From Mesorhizobium sp. M7A.F.Ca.US.008.03.1.1 (GTDB lineage Bacteria; Pseudomonadota; Alphaproteobacteria; Rhizobiales; Rhizobiaceae), in assembly GCF_003997495.1 (NCBI RefSeq), contig NZ_RZRU01000011.1:1-64000 (forward strand): DNA of 64,000 nucleotides. The letters are read 5' to 3'. Each line of letters starts with the position of its first letter. Position 1 is the first letter of the stretch. The notes under the pieces were generated by a model that saw only the letters and a program-made list of their open reading frames with translations, did no database searches and was not told the origin of the DNA. The position numbers and the translations under genes were made by a program. Shown in pieces: positions 10,263-19,869 of the stretch.

Positions 10263-12566
10263 ATGGCTCTAGACGGCGACATGGCTCCGCAGGCACCGAC
10301 AACAAACCAACCGCTTTTCAGCGAACCCGGCGTTCGTGACGGGCGCCGGCTGCTTGCGCTGCCAGGCGTGATCGCGGTCGTCGGCGCGCTGATGACAGCG
10401 GCGATCTCGTTCACCATCCTCGTCGGCGCCACGCCGATCACACCGAACGAGTCGACGACGCTGGCGCTGATTGCACTCAACGCGGCTTTCGTCCTGTTTC
10501 TTATCGCGCTGGTCGGACGGGAAGTGCACCGCATCCTGATGGCGCGCCGGCATGGCAAGGCCGCCTCGCGGCTGCACGTGCGCATCGTCGCCATGTTTGC
10601 TCTCGTCGCCGCCATTCCCGCCATCATGGTGGCAATCATCGCCTCGATCACGCTCGACATCGGTCTCGATCGCTGGTTCGAGATCCGCACCAAGACGATC
10701 GTCAATTCGTCGCTGTCGATCGCCGACGCCTACGTCCAGGAAAATGCCCGCAACCTCCAGGGCACGACGCTGTCGATGGCCTATGACCTCGATGCGTCGC
10801 GCACACTATACGGCCTTGATCGTACCGGCTTTCTCGACCTCATGAACAAGGAGGCCGTTGGCCGATCGCTGGCCCATGCGGCGCTGATCAAGCCCGATGG
10901 CTCGTTCGTCATGAGCGCCAAGACCGACACGGATTTCGCCATGCCCGAGCCGCCGGAAGGCGCCGTGGCCAGCGCTGCCGATGGCAAACCGGTGCTGATC
11001 GAACCGAAAACGCGCAACATCATGGGCGCCATCGTCAAGCTGCGGGAGATCGAAGGGCTCTATCTCTACACCATTAGGCTCGTCGATCCCGAAGTGATCA
11101 AGGCACGGCAGATCGTCAGATCCAATACCGACGAATATCGGGGGCTGGAAGATAATCGCCGTACCTCGCAGGTGGCCTTCGCGCTGCCCTATCTGTCGCT
11201 GACGCTGATCATCATCCTATCCGCGATCTGGACCGGCATTGCGGTCGCCGACCGCCTGGTGCGGCCCATTCGCCAGCTCATCGGCGCCGCCGACGAAGTG
11301 GCAACCGGAAATCTCGACGTCGCGGTTCCCGTCAGGCCTTCAGACGGCGATGTCGCTTCGCTCGGCGATACGTTCAACAAGATGCTTCTCGAACTGAAAT
11401 CGCAGCGCAACGAGATCCTGTCGGCCAAGGACCTGATCGATGAACGGCGCCGCTTCTCCGAAGCCGTGCTTGCCGGCGTCACCGCCGGCGTCATTGGCGT
11501 CGATCCCTACGGCATCGTTACCATCGTCAACCGCTCGGCCGAGGCGATGCTGGCGATTTCCGCCAGCGTATCCCTTGGGCAGAACCTTTCCGCCGTGCTG
11601 CCGCATGTCGGCCGCGTCTTCGAGATTGGCCGCAAGTCCGGCAAGCCTGTCTATCGCGAGCAGGTGACCTTCTACCGCGCCGGCGCCGAACGGACCTTCA
11701 ACGTGCAGATCACCATCGAGGCCGGCGACGACGGCTCGGAGGAAAAATCCTATGTCGTGACGGTCGACGACATCACCGATCTGGTTCAGGCCCAGCGCTC
11801 CTCCGCCTGGGCCGACGTGGCGCGGCGCATCGCCCACGAGATCAAGAACCCGCTGACGCCGATCCAGCTGTCGGCCGAACGTATCAAGCGACGCTTCGGC
11901 AAGGTCATCACCGAGGACCGCGAGATTTTCGATCAATGCACCGACACCATCATCCGGCAGGTCGAGGATATCGGCCGCATGGTCGACGAATTCTCGGCTT
12001 TCGCGCGCATGCCCAAGCCCGAGATGAAAGCCATCGACCTGCGCGAATCGTTGCGCGAGGCCTCGTTCCTGGTCGAGGTCAGCCGCGCCGACATTGCTTT
12101 CGAGCGCGTGTTCGGCAACGAGCCGCTCAAGGGTACGTTTGACAGCCGGCTGATGGCGCAGGCTTTCGGCAATGTGATCAAGAACGCCGCCGAGGCGATC
12201 GATGGATTGGAACAGAAGGACGGTTCGCACGGCATAATCCGGATTCAAGCCGGGCGCCAGAATGGCGCGATTCGAATCGACGTCATCGACAATGGCAAAG
12301 GCCTGCCGCGCGAGAATCGCCAACGGCTGCTCGAGCCCTACATGACCACACGCGAGAAGGGCACCGGACTTGGCCTCGCTATCGTCAAGAAGATCGTGGA
12401 GGACCATGGTGGCAGGCTGGAACTTCATGATGCCCCTGCGGACTTCCACAACGGGCGCGGCGCGATGATCAGCATCATCCTGCCGCCTGCGGCTGCTGCG
12501 TCTCCACGCGGCGAAAGCAGGACGGAAAACGAAAGAGAAACTGAAAAGGTCGGTAATGGCGTCTGA
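10263..12566 (+). CDS. ntrY: Membrane sensor kinase NtrY
   Basis: 767 residues from the ATG at 10263; an in-frame TTG at 10218 would add 15 residues and cannot be excluded. Helices near residues 35-105 and about 320-345 flank a large periplasmic region. HAMP, PAS, phosphoacceptor ([17 protein letters not shown]) and ATPase domains follow, with DNGKGLPRE and GTGLGLAIV. The family pairs with NtrX and responds to nitrogen or redox state in alphaproteobacteria. It has its own 110-base upstream gap after ntrC and overlaps ntrX by 11 bases. Confidence 0.94.
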   Translation: MALDGDMAPQAPTTNQPLFSEPGVRDGRRLLALPGVIAVVGALMTAAISFTILVGATPITPNESTTLALIALNAAFVLFLIALVGREVHRILMARRHGKAASRLHVRIVAMFALVAAIPAIMVAIIASITLDIGLDRWFEIRTKTIVNSSLSIADAYVQENARNLQGTTLSMAYDLDASRTLYGLDRTGFLDLMNKEAVGRSLAHAALIKPDGSFVMSAKTDTDFAMPEPPEGAVASAADGKPVLIEPKTRNIMGAIVKLREIEGLYLYTIRLVDPEVIKARQIVRSNTDEYRGLEDNRRTSQVAFALPYLSLTLIIILSAIWTGIAVADRLVRPIRQLIGAADEVATGNLDVAVPVRPSDGDVASLGDTFNKMLLELKSQRNEILSAKDLIDERRRFSEAVLAGVTAGVIGVDPYGIVTIVNRSAEAMLAISASVSLGQNLSAVLPHVGRVFEIGRKSGKPVYREQVTFYRAGAERTFNVQITIEAGDDGSEEKSYVVTVDDITDLVQAQRSSAWADVARRIAHEIKNPLTPIQLSAERIKRRFGKVITEDREIFDQCTDTIIRQVEDIGRMVDEFSAFARMPKPEMKAIDLRESLREASFLVEVSRADIAFERVFGNEPLKGTFDSRLMAQAFGNVIKNAAEAIDGLEQKDGSHGIIRIQAGRQNGAIRIDVIDNGKGLPRENRQRLLEPYMTTREKGTGLGLAIVKKIVEDHGGRLELHDAPADFHNGRGAMISIILPPAAAASPRGESRTENERETEKVGNGV

Positions 12567-13917
12567 TATTCTCATCGTCGATGACGAGGAAGACATCCGT
12601 GAACTCGTCGCGGGCATTCTGAGCGACGAAGGTCACGAAACCCGTACGGCGTTCGACGCAGACAGCGCGCTCGCTGCTATAGCTGATCGCGCGCCGCGGC
12701 TGATTTTCCTCGACATCTGGCTGCAGGGCTCGCGTCTGGACGGGCTGGCGCTGCTCGACGAGATCAAGACCATGCACCCGACCCTGCCGGTGGTGATGAT
12801 CTCCGGCCACGGCAACATCGAAACGGCGGTTTCCGCCATCCGTCGCGGTGCCTATGACTTCATCGAAAAACCGTTCAAAGCCGACAGGCTGATCCTTATT
12901 GCCGAGCGTGCGCTCGAGACCTCGAAATTGCGGCGCGAGGTTTCCGACCTCAAGCTGCGCAGCGGCGAAACCTTCGACCTGATCGGTATGTCGTCGGCGA
13001 TGAGCCAGTTGCGCCAGACCATCGAACGTGTCGCCCCGACCAACAGCCGCGTGATGATCATCGGACCGTCGGGCTCGGGCAAGGAGCTGGCCGCGCGCGC
13101 CATCCACACGCTGTCGGCGCGCAAGGGCGCACCTTTCGTGACGCTGAGCGCCGCCAACATCACGCCCGAGCGCATGGAGATCGAGCTGTTCGGCACCGAA
13201 TCGAATGGCGTCGAGCGCAAGGTCGGCGCGCTGGAGGAAGCCCATCGCGGCATCCTCTACATCGACGAGGTGGCCGACATGCCGCGCGAGACGCAGAACA
13301 AGATCTTGCGCGTGCTGGTCGAGCAGCAGTTCGAGCGGGTAGGGGGAACCAAGCGGGTCAAGGTCGACGTCCGCATCATCTCCTCCACGTCGCAGAACCT
13401 CGAAGCGATGATTGCCGACGGGCGTTTTCGCGAGGATCTTTACCATCGCCTGGCGGTTGTTCCGGTCATCGTGCCGGGATTGGCCGAGCGGCGTGAGGAT
13501 ATTCCCTACCTCGTCGACAATTTCATGAAGCAGATTGCCCGCCAGGCCGGCATCAAGCCGCGCCGCATCGGCGACGACGCGCTGGCCGTTCTGCAGGCTC
13601 ACAACTGGCCGGGCAACGTTCGCCAGCTGCGCAACAATGTCGAGCGCCTGATGATCCTTGCGCGCGGCGACGACGTCGATTCGCCGATCACCGCGGACCT
13701 GTTGCCGGCCGAGATCGGCGATGTCATGCCGCGCACGCCCAATCAATCCGACCAGCACATCATGGCGCTGCCGTTGCGTGAAGCGCGTGAGCAGTTCGAG
13801 AAGGACTATCTGATCGCTCAGATCAACCGGTTCGGCGGCAACATCTCGAAGACCGCCGAGTTCATCGGCATGGAACGCTCCGCTCTGCATCGCAAGCTGA
13901 AGTCGCTGGGCGTCTGA
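12556..13917 (+). CDS. ntrX: Response regulator NtrX, without the sigma-54 contact loop
   Basis: 453 residues. The receiver has IVDDEEDIRE and the phosphoacceptor in IFLDIWLQGSRLDG. The AAA+ domain keeps Walker A GPSGSGKE and ends in a Fis-type helix-turn-helix (NISKTAEFIGMERSALHRKL). Where NtrC has GAFTGA, the sequence here reads SNGVERKVGALEEAH. The loop that touches sigma-54 is thus missing, as I know it to be in alphaproteobacterial NtrX, which implies regulation of sigma-70 promoters instead. Co-translated with ntrY. Confidence 0.95.
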   Translation: MASDILIVDDEEDIRELVAGILSDEGHETRTAFDADSALAAIADRAPRLIFLDIWLQGSRLDGLALLDEIKTMHPTLPVVMISGHGNIETAVSAIRRGAYDFIEKPFKADRLILIAERALETSKLRREVSDLKLRSGETFDLIGMSSAMSQLRQTIERVAPTNSRVMIIGPSGSGKELAARAIHTLSARKGAPFVTLSAANITPERMEIELFGTESNGVERKVGALEEAHRGILYIDEVADMPRETQNKILRVLVEQQFERVGGTKRVKVDVRIISSTSQNLEAMIADGRFREDLYHRLAVVPVIVPGLAERREDIPYLVDNFMKQIARQAGIKPRRIGDDALAVLQAHNWPGNVRQLRNNVERLMILARGDDVDSPITADLLPAEIGDVMPRTPNQSDQHIMALPLREAREQFEKDYLIAQINRFGGNISKTAEFIGMERSALHRKLKSLGV

Positions 13918-14013
13918 GCGCGTCATATCCAGCCGCACCTGGGCCAAGCATTTGCCGGTTACGGCCGCAGTGGAATCGCATAAGAAAGCCCGAGAATTCC
14001 CAAGAGGTTGCCC

Positions 14014-14877
14014 ATGCCGCGCATTGCCTATGTCAACGGGCGCTATGTCACGCACGCCGATGCTGCCGTGCATATCGAGGACCGTGGCTATCAGTTCGCC
14101 GACGGCGTCTATGAGGTCTGCGAGGTGGCGCGTGGTTTCATCGTCGATATGCCGCGCCACCTGGCCCGGCTGAACCGCTCGCTGAGCGAATTGTCGATCG
14201 CCTGGCCGGTCACCTCTCGCGTGCTGCCGCTCATTCTGCGCGAGGTGGTCAATCGCAACCACGTCGCCAATGGCCTGGTCTACGTGCAGGTGACGCGCGG
14301 CGTGGCCAGCCGCGACTTCGCCTTCCCTTCCGCCGACACGAAGCCGGCCCTGGTGGTGACCGCCAGAAAGGCCGATCCCGCCGCTGGTGCAAGGCGAGCC
14401 GAGACCGGCATCGCGGTCATCACCGTGCCCGAGAACCGCTGGGACCGCGTCGACATCAAGACCGTGGGGCTGCTGCCCAATGTATTGGCCAAGCAGAAGG
14501 CCAAGGAAGCCGGCGCGCAGGAAGCCTGGTTCGTCGACGGTGAAGGCAACGTCAAGGAAGGCGGCTCGTCCAATGCCTGGATCGTCACCCGGGACGGCGT
14601 CCTGGTCACCAGGCCGGCCGAGCACGGCATCTTGCGCGGCATCACCCGCACGACCATGTTCGAAGTGGCGGCCAAGCTTGGCCTGAAGATCGAGGAGCGC
14701 GGCTTTTCCGTCGCCGAGGCCAAGGCAGCACGCGAGGCGTTCATCAGCTCCGCAACGACGATCGCCATGCCGGTGGTGGCCATCGACGGCGATACGGTCG
14801 CCAATGGGCACCCCGGCTCAATAACACTTTCGTTGCGGCAGGCCTTTTTTGACATTGCGGAAAAAAGTCCAGCCTGA
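14014..14877 (+). CDS. dat: D-amino-acid aminotransferase (PLP class IV)
   Basis: 287 residues from the ATG at 14014, which follows AAGAGG. Class IV fold: N-terminal YVNGRYVTHADAAVHIEDRG, substrate-site VYEV, PLP lysine in DIKTVGLLPNVLAKQKAKEAG, and the cofactor phosphate loop GGSSNAWIV. It transfers amino groups between D-alanine and 2-oxoacids, supplying D-glutamate or D-alanine for the cell wall; branched-chain aminotransferase activity is a weaker alternative. It stands between ntrX and hfq, a location kept in related genomes. Confidence 0.88.
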   Translation: MPRIAYVNGRYVTHADAAVHIEDRGYQFADGVYEVCEVARGFIVDMPRHLARLNRSLSELSIAWPVTSRVLPLILREVVNRNHVANGLVYVQVTRGVASRDFAFPSADTKPALVVTARKADPAAGARRAETGIAVITVPENRWDRVDIKTVGLLPNVLAKQKAKEAGAQEAWFVDGEGNVKEGGSSNAWIVTRDGVLVTRPAEHGILRGITRTTMFEVAAKLGLKIEERGFSVAEAKAAREAFISSATTIAMPVVAIDGDTVANGHPGSITLSLRQAFFDIAEKSPA

Positions 14878-14918
14878 TAACCGCACAGGTGGAATGAACA
14901 TCAATATATCTCGTTCTG

Positions 14919-14939
14919 CTTGTCGTTACTGACGACAAG
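14919..14939. other. Small stem-loop in the dat-hfq gap
   Basis: CTTGTCGT (14919-14926) pairs perfectly with ACGACAAG (14932-14939) around the loop TACTG. No T-run follows, so it may be a weak terminator of dat or a leader structure of hfq. A TTGACA at 14955-14960 could be the -35 of an hfq promoter, but I see no good -10. Confidence 0.4.
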
Positions 14940-15022
14940 ACGGTGTTTGCGAGCTTGACATGCGCCCGTTAATTTGGCGCATTGGCTTGCAAACCGAAGG
15001 GGATCGGCGAAAGACAAGAACA

Positions 15023-15268
15023 ATGGCGGAACGATCGCAAAACCTTCAGGACCTGTTCCTGAATTCAGTTCGCAAGAGCAAGAACCCGCTCACCATCTTC
15101 CTCATCAACGGCGTGAAGCTGACCGGCGTGGTCACTTCGTTCGACAATTTCTGTGTCCTGCTGCGCCGCGACGGTCACTCCCAGCTCGTCTACAAGCACG
15201 CCATTTCCACGATCATGCCGAGCCAGCCGGTTCAGATGTTCGATGGTGAGGAAAGCCAGGGCGCCTGA
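15023..15268 (+). CDS. hfq: RNA chaperone Hfq
   Basis: 81 residues, the normal length for rhizobial Hfq. It starts [14 protein letters not shown], with the Sm1 segment [16 protein letters not shown] and the Sm2 segment [11 protein letters not shown] intact. Hexameric Hfq pairs small RNAs with mRNAs. The ATG at 15023 is chosen over an upstream in-frame ATG at 14960, which would add a non-homologous leader. hflX begins on the next base after the hfq stop. Confidence 0.97.
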   Translation: MAERSQNLQDLFLNSVRKSKNPLTIFLINGVKLTGVVTSFDNFCVLLRRDGHSQLVYKHAISTIMPSQPVQMFDGEESQGA

Positions 15269-16660
15269 TTGGCACGTGAGAAAGACGCGGACGCCACCGT
15301 TCGCGGGAAACCAGCGCATCACCCCGGGACCGAGGCCAAGGGCCCGACCCGGGCCGTTGTCATTGTGCCCGTCCTTACCCGCCACCAGCGCAACGACGAC
15401 GAGACCAACCGCCCGCGGCTGATGCGTTCGGCTGATGCTCGTCACGACGAGGCCGTTGGACTTGCCCGCGCCATCAACCTGGACCTGGTCCACACAGCGG
15501 TGGTGACCGTCAACGATCCGCGCCCGGCGACATTGCTCGGCAGCGGCAAGGTCGCCGAGTTCGCCGAAATCGTCAAAGAGGGACATGCGGAAGTGGTCGT
15601 CGTCGACCATCCGCTGACCCCGGTGCAGCAGCGCAATCTCGAGAAGGAGCTGAACGCCAAGGTGCTGGACCGCACCGGGCTGATCCTCGAGATCTTCGGC
15701 GAGCGCGCGCGTACCAAGGAAGGCACGCTGCAGGTCGAGCTCGCCCATCTCAACTACCAGAAGGGCCGCCTCGTGCGCAGCTGGACCCACCTTGAGCGTC
15801 AGCGCGGCGGCGCCGGCTTCCTCGGCGGCCCCGGCGAAACGCAGATCGAATCCGACCGGCGGCAGCTGCAGGAAAAGATCATCAAGCTGAAGCAGGAGCT
15901 GGAAACCGTGCGGCGCACGCGCGACCTGCACCGCGCCAAGCGCAGGAAGGTGCCGTTCCCGGTGGTGGCGATCGTCGGCTATACCAACGCCGGCAAGTCG
16001 ACGCTGTTCAACCGGCTGACCGGCGCGGATGTGCTGGCGCAGGACATGCTGTTCGCCACGCTCGATCCGACGCTGCGCCGCGTGCGCCTGCCGCATGGCA
16101 CGCCGATCATCCTTTCGGACACGGTCGGTTTCATCTCGGACCTGCCGACGCATCTGATCGCCGCTTTCCGCGCCACCCTGGAAGAGGTGGTCGAGGCCGA
16201 TCTCGTGCTTCATCTGCGCGACATTTCCGATCCGGACACTGCGGCACAAGCGGAAGATGTCGAGCGCATCCTGGCCGATCTTGGCGTTGACGCCGGTGAC
16301 GCCAAGCGTGTGATTGAAGTGTGGAACAAGATCGACCGGCTCGACGAGGGCAACCGGGCCCGGCTGCTTGCAGACGGCGCCGACGCCAGCAAGGCGCCGC
16401 CGATTGCGGTGTCGGCGGTGACCGGCGAGGGTATCGATGCGCTGAAAGCCATCATCGAAACGCGAATGGCGGGCGAACTCGAAGACCTGACGGTGACGAT
16501 AGAACCGGCACAGTTCGGCCTTGTCGACTGGCTTTACCGCAATGGCGATGTCGTTTCGCGAAGCGACAATGATGACGGCAGCGCCACCATCTCGCTCAAG
16601 GCCACGCAAAGCGCCCGCGAAGAGATCGAAAGCAGATTGCGTCGTAAAAACAACGGCTAA
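15269..16660 (+). CDS. hflX: Ribosome-associated GTPase HflX
   Basis: 463 residues from a TTG codon directly after the hfq stop. HflX N-terminal domain with ATLLGSGKVAEFAE and the linker GGPGETQIESDRR, then the GTPase domain with G1 GYTNAGKST, G3 DTVGFISDLP and G4 NKID. It splits or rescues stalled ribosomes, particularly under stress. The rare TTG start with no gap suggests coupled translation with hfq; no ATG or GTG in frame gives a complete N-terminal domain nearby. Confidence 0.94.
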   Translation: MAREKDADATVRGKPAHHPGTEAKGPTRAVVIVPVLTRHQRNDDETNRPRLMRSADARHDEAVGLARAINLDLVHTAVVTVNDPRPATLLGSGKVAEFAEIVKEGHAEVVVVDHPLTPVQQRNLEKELNAKVLDRTGLILEIFGERARTKEGTLQVELAHLNYQKGRLVRSWTHLERQRGGAGFLGGPGETQIESDRRQLQEKIIKLKQELETVRRTRDLHRAKRRKVPFPVVAIVGYTNAGKSTLFNRLTGADVLAQDMLFATLDPTLRRVRLPHGTPIILSDTVGFISDLPTHLIAAFRATLEEVVEADLVLHLRDISDPDTAAQAEDVERILADLGVDAGDAKRVIEVWNKIDRLDEGNRARLLADGADASKAPPIAVSAVTGEGIDALKAIIETRMAGELEDLTVTIEPAQFGLVDWLYRNGDVVSRSDNDDGSATISLKATQSAREEIESRLRRKNNG

Positions 16661-16666
16661 TGTAAC

Positions 16667-17491
16667 TTACTTCGCGGTCTTTGCTTCCTGCCATAGTGCT
16701 TCCATCTCGGCCAGATCAGCCTTGTCCAGCGTGTTGCCGGCTTTCTCCAAAGTCTGCTCGACATAATGGAAACGTGAGCGGAATTTTTCGTTGGTGCCGC
16801 TCAGCGCTGCTTCCGAATCGAGCTTGAGATGACGGCCGAGATTGACGACGGCAAACAGCATGTCGCCGAACTCGTCCTTGATCGAGGCGGTGTCACCCTT
16901 GGCCAGTGCCTCGCGCAATTCGCCGATCTCTTCCTCGATCTTGTCGAGAATGGGCGCTGCCTCGCTCCAGTCGAAGCCGACGCGAGCGGCCTTCTCCTGA
17001 AGTTTCAGCGCCCGGGTCAGCGCGGGCAGGGCGACCGGAACGCTGTCCAGAAACCCCTTGCCGTTGTCTTCGGGATCGAGACCGCGGGCGAGACGGGCGC
17101 TTCGCTTCTCCGCCTTCTCTTCGGCCTTGATCTTTTCCCACATGCCCTTGGCCATGCCGGCGCTACGGGCTTTTTCGTCGCCGAAGACATGTGGGTGGCG
17201 ACGGATCATCTTCGTCGTGATGGCTTGCACCACGTCGGGGAAGGCAAACTCGCCGGCCTCCTCGGCCATTTGCGCGTGGTAGACGACCTGCAGCAGCAGA
17301 TCGCCGAGTTCGTCGCGCAGATCGTCGAGGTCGCCGCGCGCGATGGCATCCGCAACCTCATAGGCCTCTTCGATCGTATAGGGCGCGATGGTCGAGAAAT
17401 CCTGTTCGATATCCCAGGGACAGCCGGTCTTCGGCGCCCGCAGCGCCGCCATGATCTCGATCAGGCGCGAAATGTCTTTCGATGGCGTCAT
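16667..17491 (-). CDS. mazG: Nucleoside triphosphate pyrophosphohydrolase MazG
   Basis: 274 residues with two MazG repeats. The N-terminal one carries the metal-binding acidic motif in YTIEEAYEVADAI...LRDELGDLLLQ, preceded by CPWDIEQDF. The second, near residues 170-215, has a matching EEEIGELREAL...IKDEFGDMLFAV. It removes aberrant or excess NTPs. Convergent with hflX with only 6 bases between the stops. Confidence 0.94.
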   Translation of the reverse strand: MTPSKDISRLIEIMAALRAPKTGCPWDIEQDFSTIAPYTIEEAYEVADAIARGDLDDLRDELGDLLLQVVYHAQMAEEAGEFAFPDVVQAITTKMIRRHPHVFGDEKARSAGMAKGMWEKIKAEEKAEKRSARLARGLDPEDNGKGFLDSVPVALPALTRALKLQEKAARVGFDWSEAAPILDKIEEEIGELREALAKGDTASIKDEFGDMLFAVVNLGRHLKLDSEAALSGTNEKFRSRFHYVEQTLEKAGNTLDKADLAEMEALWQEAKTAK

Positions 17492-17499
17492 CTAGAGCT

Positions 17500-17537
17500 A
17501 TTCCAGGAAAAGTGTGAAACGGTTTTCTGTCCGGAAT
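17500..17537. repeat. Dispersed intergenic palindrome upstream of mazG
   Basis: ATTCC (17500-17504) and GGAAAA (17506-17511) pair with TTTTC (17523-17527) and GGAAT (17533-17537). The core GAAAAGTG...CGGTTTTC is shared with the element at 6298, marking a second copy of the same repeat class. Confidence 0.65.
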
Positions 17538-17630
17538 TGCGTCAAAACAGTCTATCGGATGCTATCGCGCCGCCGGTCGCGCGGCCAACGTTGTCAGCCG
17601 GCGAGGGCGCCTTGTCCACAGGTGAGCCCG

Positions 17631-18815
17631 TCAGTCGAGGACAGACACGATCGCCTTGGCGAGTTCGTCCATGCCGTCCTCGGGCAGGCCGGCGACGTTG
17701 ATACGGCTGTCGCCGACCATATAGATGCCGTGCTCGGCTCGCAGCCGCTCGACCTGCGCTTCCGTGAGGCCAAGGCGGGAGAACATGCCGCGATGGCTGG
17801 CGACGAAATCGAAACGGTCGGAATTGGACTGCCGGCGCAGCGCCTCGGCGAACTGGACCCGAAGCCTGAGCATGCGCAGGCGCATCTCTTCGAGCTCGGC
17901 TTCCCAGTCGGCGCGCAAGGCGGCGTCTTCGAGCACGATGCGCACGGCTGCCGCACCGTGGTCCGGCGGCATCGAATACATGGCGCGCGCCGCTGAGAGC
18001 ATCTGGCTCATCGCCACATCTGCCTGTGCGCCGTCCCTGGCCAGGATCATCGCCGCGCCGACACGGTCGCGGTAGACGGCGAAATTCTTCGAGCAGCTCG
18101 ACGCGACGACCATCTCCGGAACTTTTGCGGCCAGCAGGCGCAAGCCGAGAGCGTCGGCCTCAAGGCCATCGCCAAAGCCCTGATAGGCGATGTCGACAAA
18201 TGGCAGCAGCTCGCGCTCGACGAACAGATCGGCAACGGCCGCCCACTGGGCGGCATCCAGATTGGCGCCGGTCGGGTTGTGGCAGCAGCCATGCAGCAGC
18301 ACGACGTCGCCGCTCTCTGCGGTCCGCAGGGCCGCCAGCATGTCGTCGAAACGAACGGCGCCCGACGCGGCGTCGAAATAGGGATATTCACGGATCTGCA
18401 GGCCGGCGGCGCGCATCACCGGCATGTGGTTCGGCCAGGTCGGGTCCGACAGCCAGATGGTTGCATCCGAGCGTGTCCGCTTCAGCAGTTCCGCCACCAG
18501 CCGCAGTGCGCCTGAGCCGCCGGGTGCTTGTGCGGCGCGGATGCGCGTCATGTCGGCGCCTGGACCGAAGGCTAGCCTGGCCATCACCGTGTTGAAGCCG
18601 GTATCGCCGGCAAGGCCGAGATAGGTCTTGGTGTCCTGGGCCTGCAGCAGGCGCTTTTCCGCTTCGCGCACGGCGCGCATGACCGGCGTCTTGCCGTCGC
18701 GATCCTTGTAGACTCCGACACCGAGGTCGACCTTGTCTGGACGCGGATCGGCACGATAAAGGCCGATCAGGGCCAGAATCTTGTCGGCGGGGGCGGGCTG
18801 CAGGGTCTCAAACAT
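17631..18815 (-). CDS. Aromatic/aspartate aminotransferase (PLP class I, TyrB/AspC-like)
   Basis: 394 residues. Typical family start FETLQPAPADKILALIGLYRAD and DLGVGVYKD, the HGCCHNPTGAN substrate loop, the asparagine and tyrosine contacts PFVDIAYQGFGDG, and the PLP lysine in SSCSKNFAVYRDRVGA. It should transaminate aromatic amino acids and aspartate with 2-oxoglutarate; rhizobial homologues are annotated as aromatic aminotransferase. Monocistronic in appearance, with a 139-base gap holding a repeat element before mazG. Confidence 0.9.
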   Translation of the reverse strand: MFETLQPAPADKILALIGLYRADPRPDKVDLGVGVYKDRDGKTPVMRAVREAEKRLLQAQDTKTYLGLAGDTGFNTVMARLAFGPGADMTRIRAAQAPGGSGALRLVAELLKRTRSDATIWLSDPTWPNHMPVMRAAGLQIREYPYFDAASGAVRFDDMLAALRTAESGDVVLLHGCCHNPTGANLDAAQWAAVADLFVERELLPFVDIAYQGFGDGLEADALGLRLLAAKVPEMVVASSCSKNFAVYRDRVGAAMILARDGAQADVAMSQMLSAARAMYSMPPDHGAAAVRIVLEDAALRADWEAELEEMRLRMLRLRVQFAEALRRQSNSDRFDFVASHRGMFSRLGLTEAQVERLRAEHGIYMVGDSRINVAGLPEDGMDELAKAIVSVLD

Positions 18816-19072
18816 CGATAGAGCTCCAATGGCGGCGGAGTGATACGCAAATCGGTCGCGTTTCGCCAGCGGTTTTAGCTAGGTGCTCCAGCCCGAGACG
18901 GGGGTGCCGGGAAGCCTGCCCTGCACGCTCCTGTGATATGCACGGGGTTCGATGCGGAACCCATTGATGCACATGGGAAAATGACAAGCCGGCACCAACA
19001 GCGAGATCACGCCATCGTCCGCGCCGGCATGAGCGCTTCCGTGCGCAATTTCGGCTTTGCCACGGCGTGCGG

Positions 19073-19855
19073 TCAGCCTCCGCCGTGTTTCCCAGCCTGC
19101 CGCAACAGATAGGCGACCGCGCCCAGCACCATCAAGGCCAGCCCGAACCATGTCAGGGCATAGACCAGATGGCTGTTGTGGAACGAAATGACCGTCAGGC
19201 CACCAACCGGCCACCCTCCCGGATTGGGCGTGGCATCGGCATCGATGAAATAAGGAGCGACCTGCCCGAGGCCTTGCGTCGTGGCGATCGCCTGCACATC
19301 GCGCGAATACCAGCGGTTGGCGGCCGGATCGTTGGTACGCAGGAAGCCGCCTTCCGGTTCGCTGATGCGCAACAGGCCGTGAATTCCGGTGTGATCGCCC
19401 GAGGGCTTGCCTGCGAAGCGGGTTGCCGGATCGCGCTTGTCCGTCGGCACGAAGCCCCTGTTCACCAGAATCGTGAAGCCATCATCCGCTCGGAACGGCG
19501 CCATTACCCAGAAGCCACCGCCGAGATCGGTGACCGCCTGGACCAGGGTCTCGCGACCACCGAGAAACCGGCCCGTGACGGCAAGCTGGCGATACTCGTC
19601 ATCCCTGGCGTTGATCGCTGGCCAGGCCGAAGGCGCCGGGGCGGCCACAGGTACTGCCTTGAGACGCTGGTCGACACGCTCGATCAGGTCGAGTTTCCAG
19701 ACGCGGCGCTCCAGCTGCCAGATACCGAGCGCCGAGAACCCTGCGATGCCGATGGCTCCGCAAAGGCAAAGCATCAATAGCGTCCATCTCGAACGCGGCT
19801 CTCGTCGGACGCTGCCTGTATCCGCACGCGGCGGCGTCCGCGCCCGCTCGTCCAA
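19073..19855 (-). CDS. SURF1 family terminal-oxidase assembly factor
   Basis: 260 residues with one helix near residues 25-45 and another near 228-250, enclosing a periplasmic domain with the SURF1 signatures LGIWQLERRVWKLDLI, FGRFL-like VTGRFLGGRE and NRGFVPTDKR. SURF1 proteins deliver or stabilise haem in haem-copper oxidases. It lies 14 bases downstream of cyoD on the same strand, so it most likely serves the cyo quinol oxidase. About 255 bases upstream of the aromatic aminotransferase hold no gene that I can support. Confidence 0.92.
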   Translation of the reverse strand: MDERARTPPRADTGSVRREPRSRWTLLMLCLCGAIGIAGFSALGIWQLERRVWKLDLIERVDQRLKAVPVAAPAPSAWPAINARDDEYRQLAVTGRFLGGRETLVQAVTDLGGGFWVMAPFRADDGFTILVNRGFVPTDKRDPATRFAGKPSGDHTGIHGLLRISEPEGGFLRTNDPAANRWYSRDVQAIATTQGLGQVAPYFIDADATPNPGGWPVGGLTVISFHNSHLVYALTWFGLALMVLGAVAYLLRQAGKHGGG

Positions 19856-19869
19856 AGCCGAATCCCGTC

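Noticed and set aside
12475..14811. A 778-codon minus-strand frame across ntrX and dat
   Set aside because: It lies antisense to two well-supported genes, and its composition is typical of a shadow frame.
18816..19072. Minus-strand frame in the gap between the aromatic aminotransferase and surf1
   Set aside because: It lacks a ribosome site, overlaps the surf1 3' end and resembles no family.
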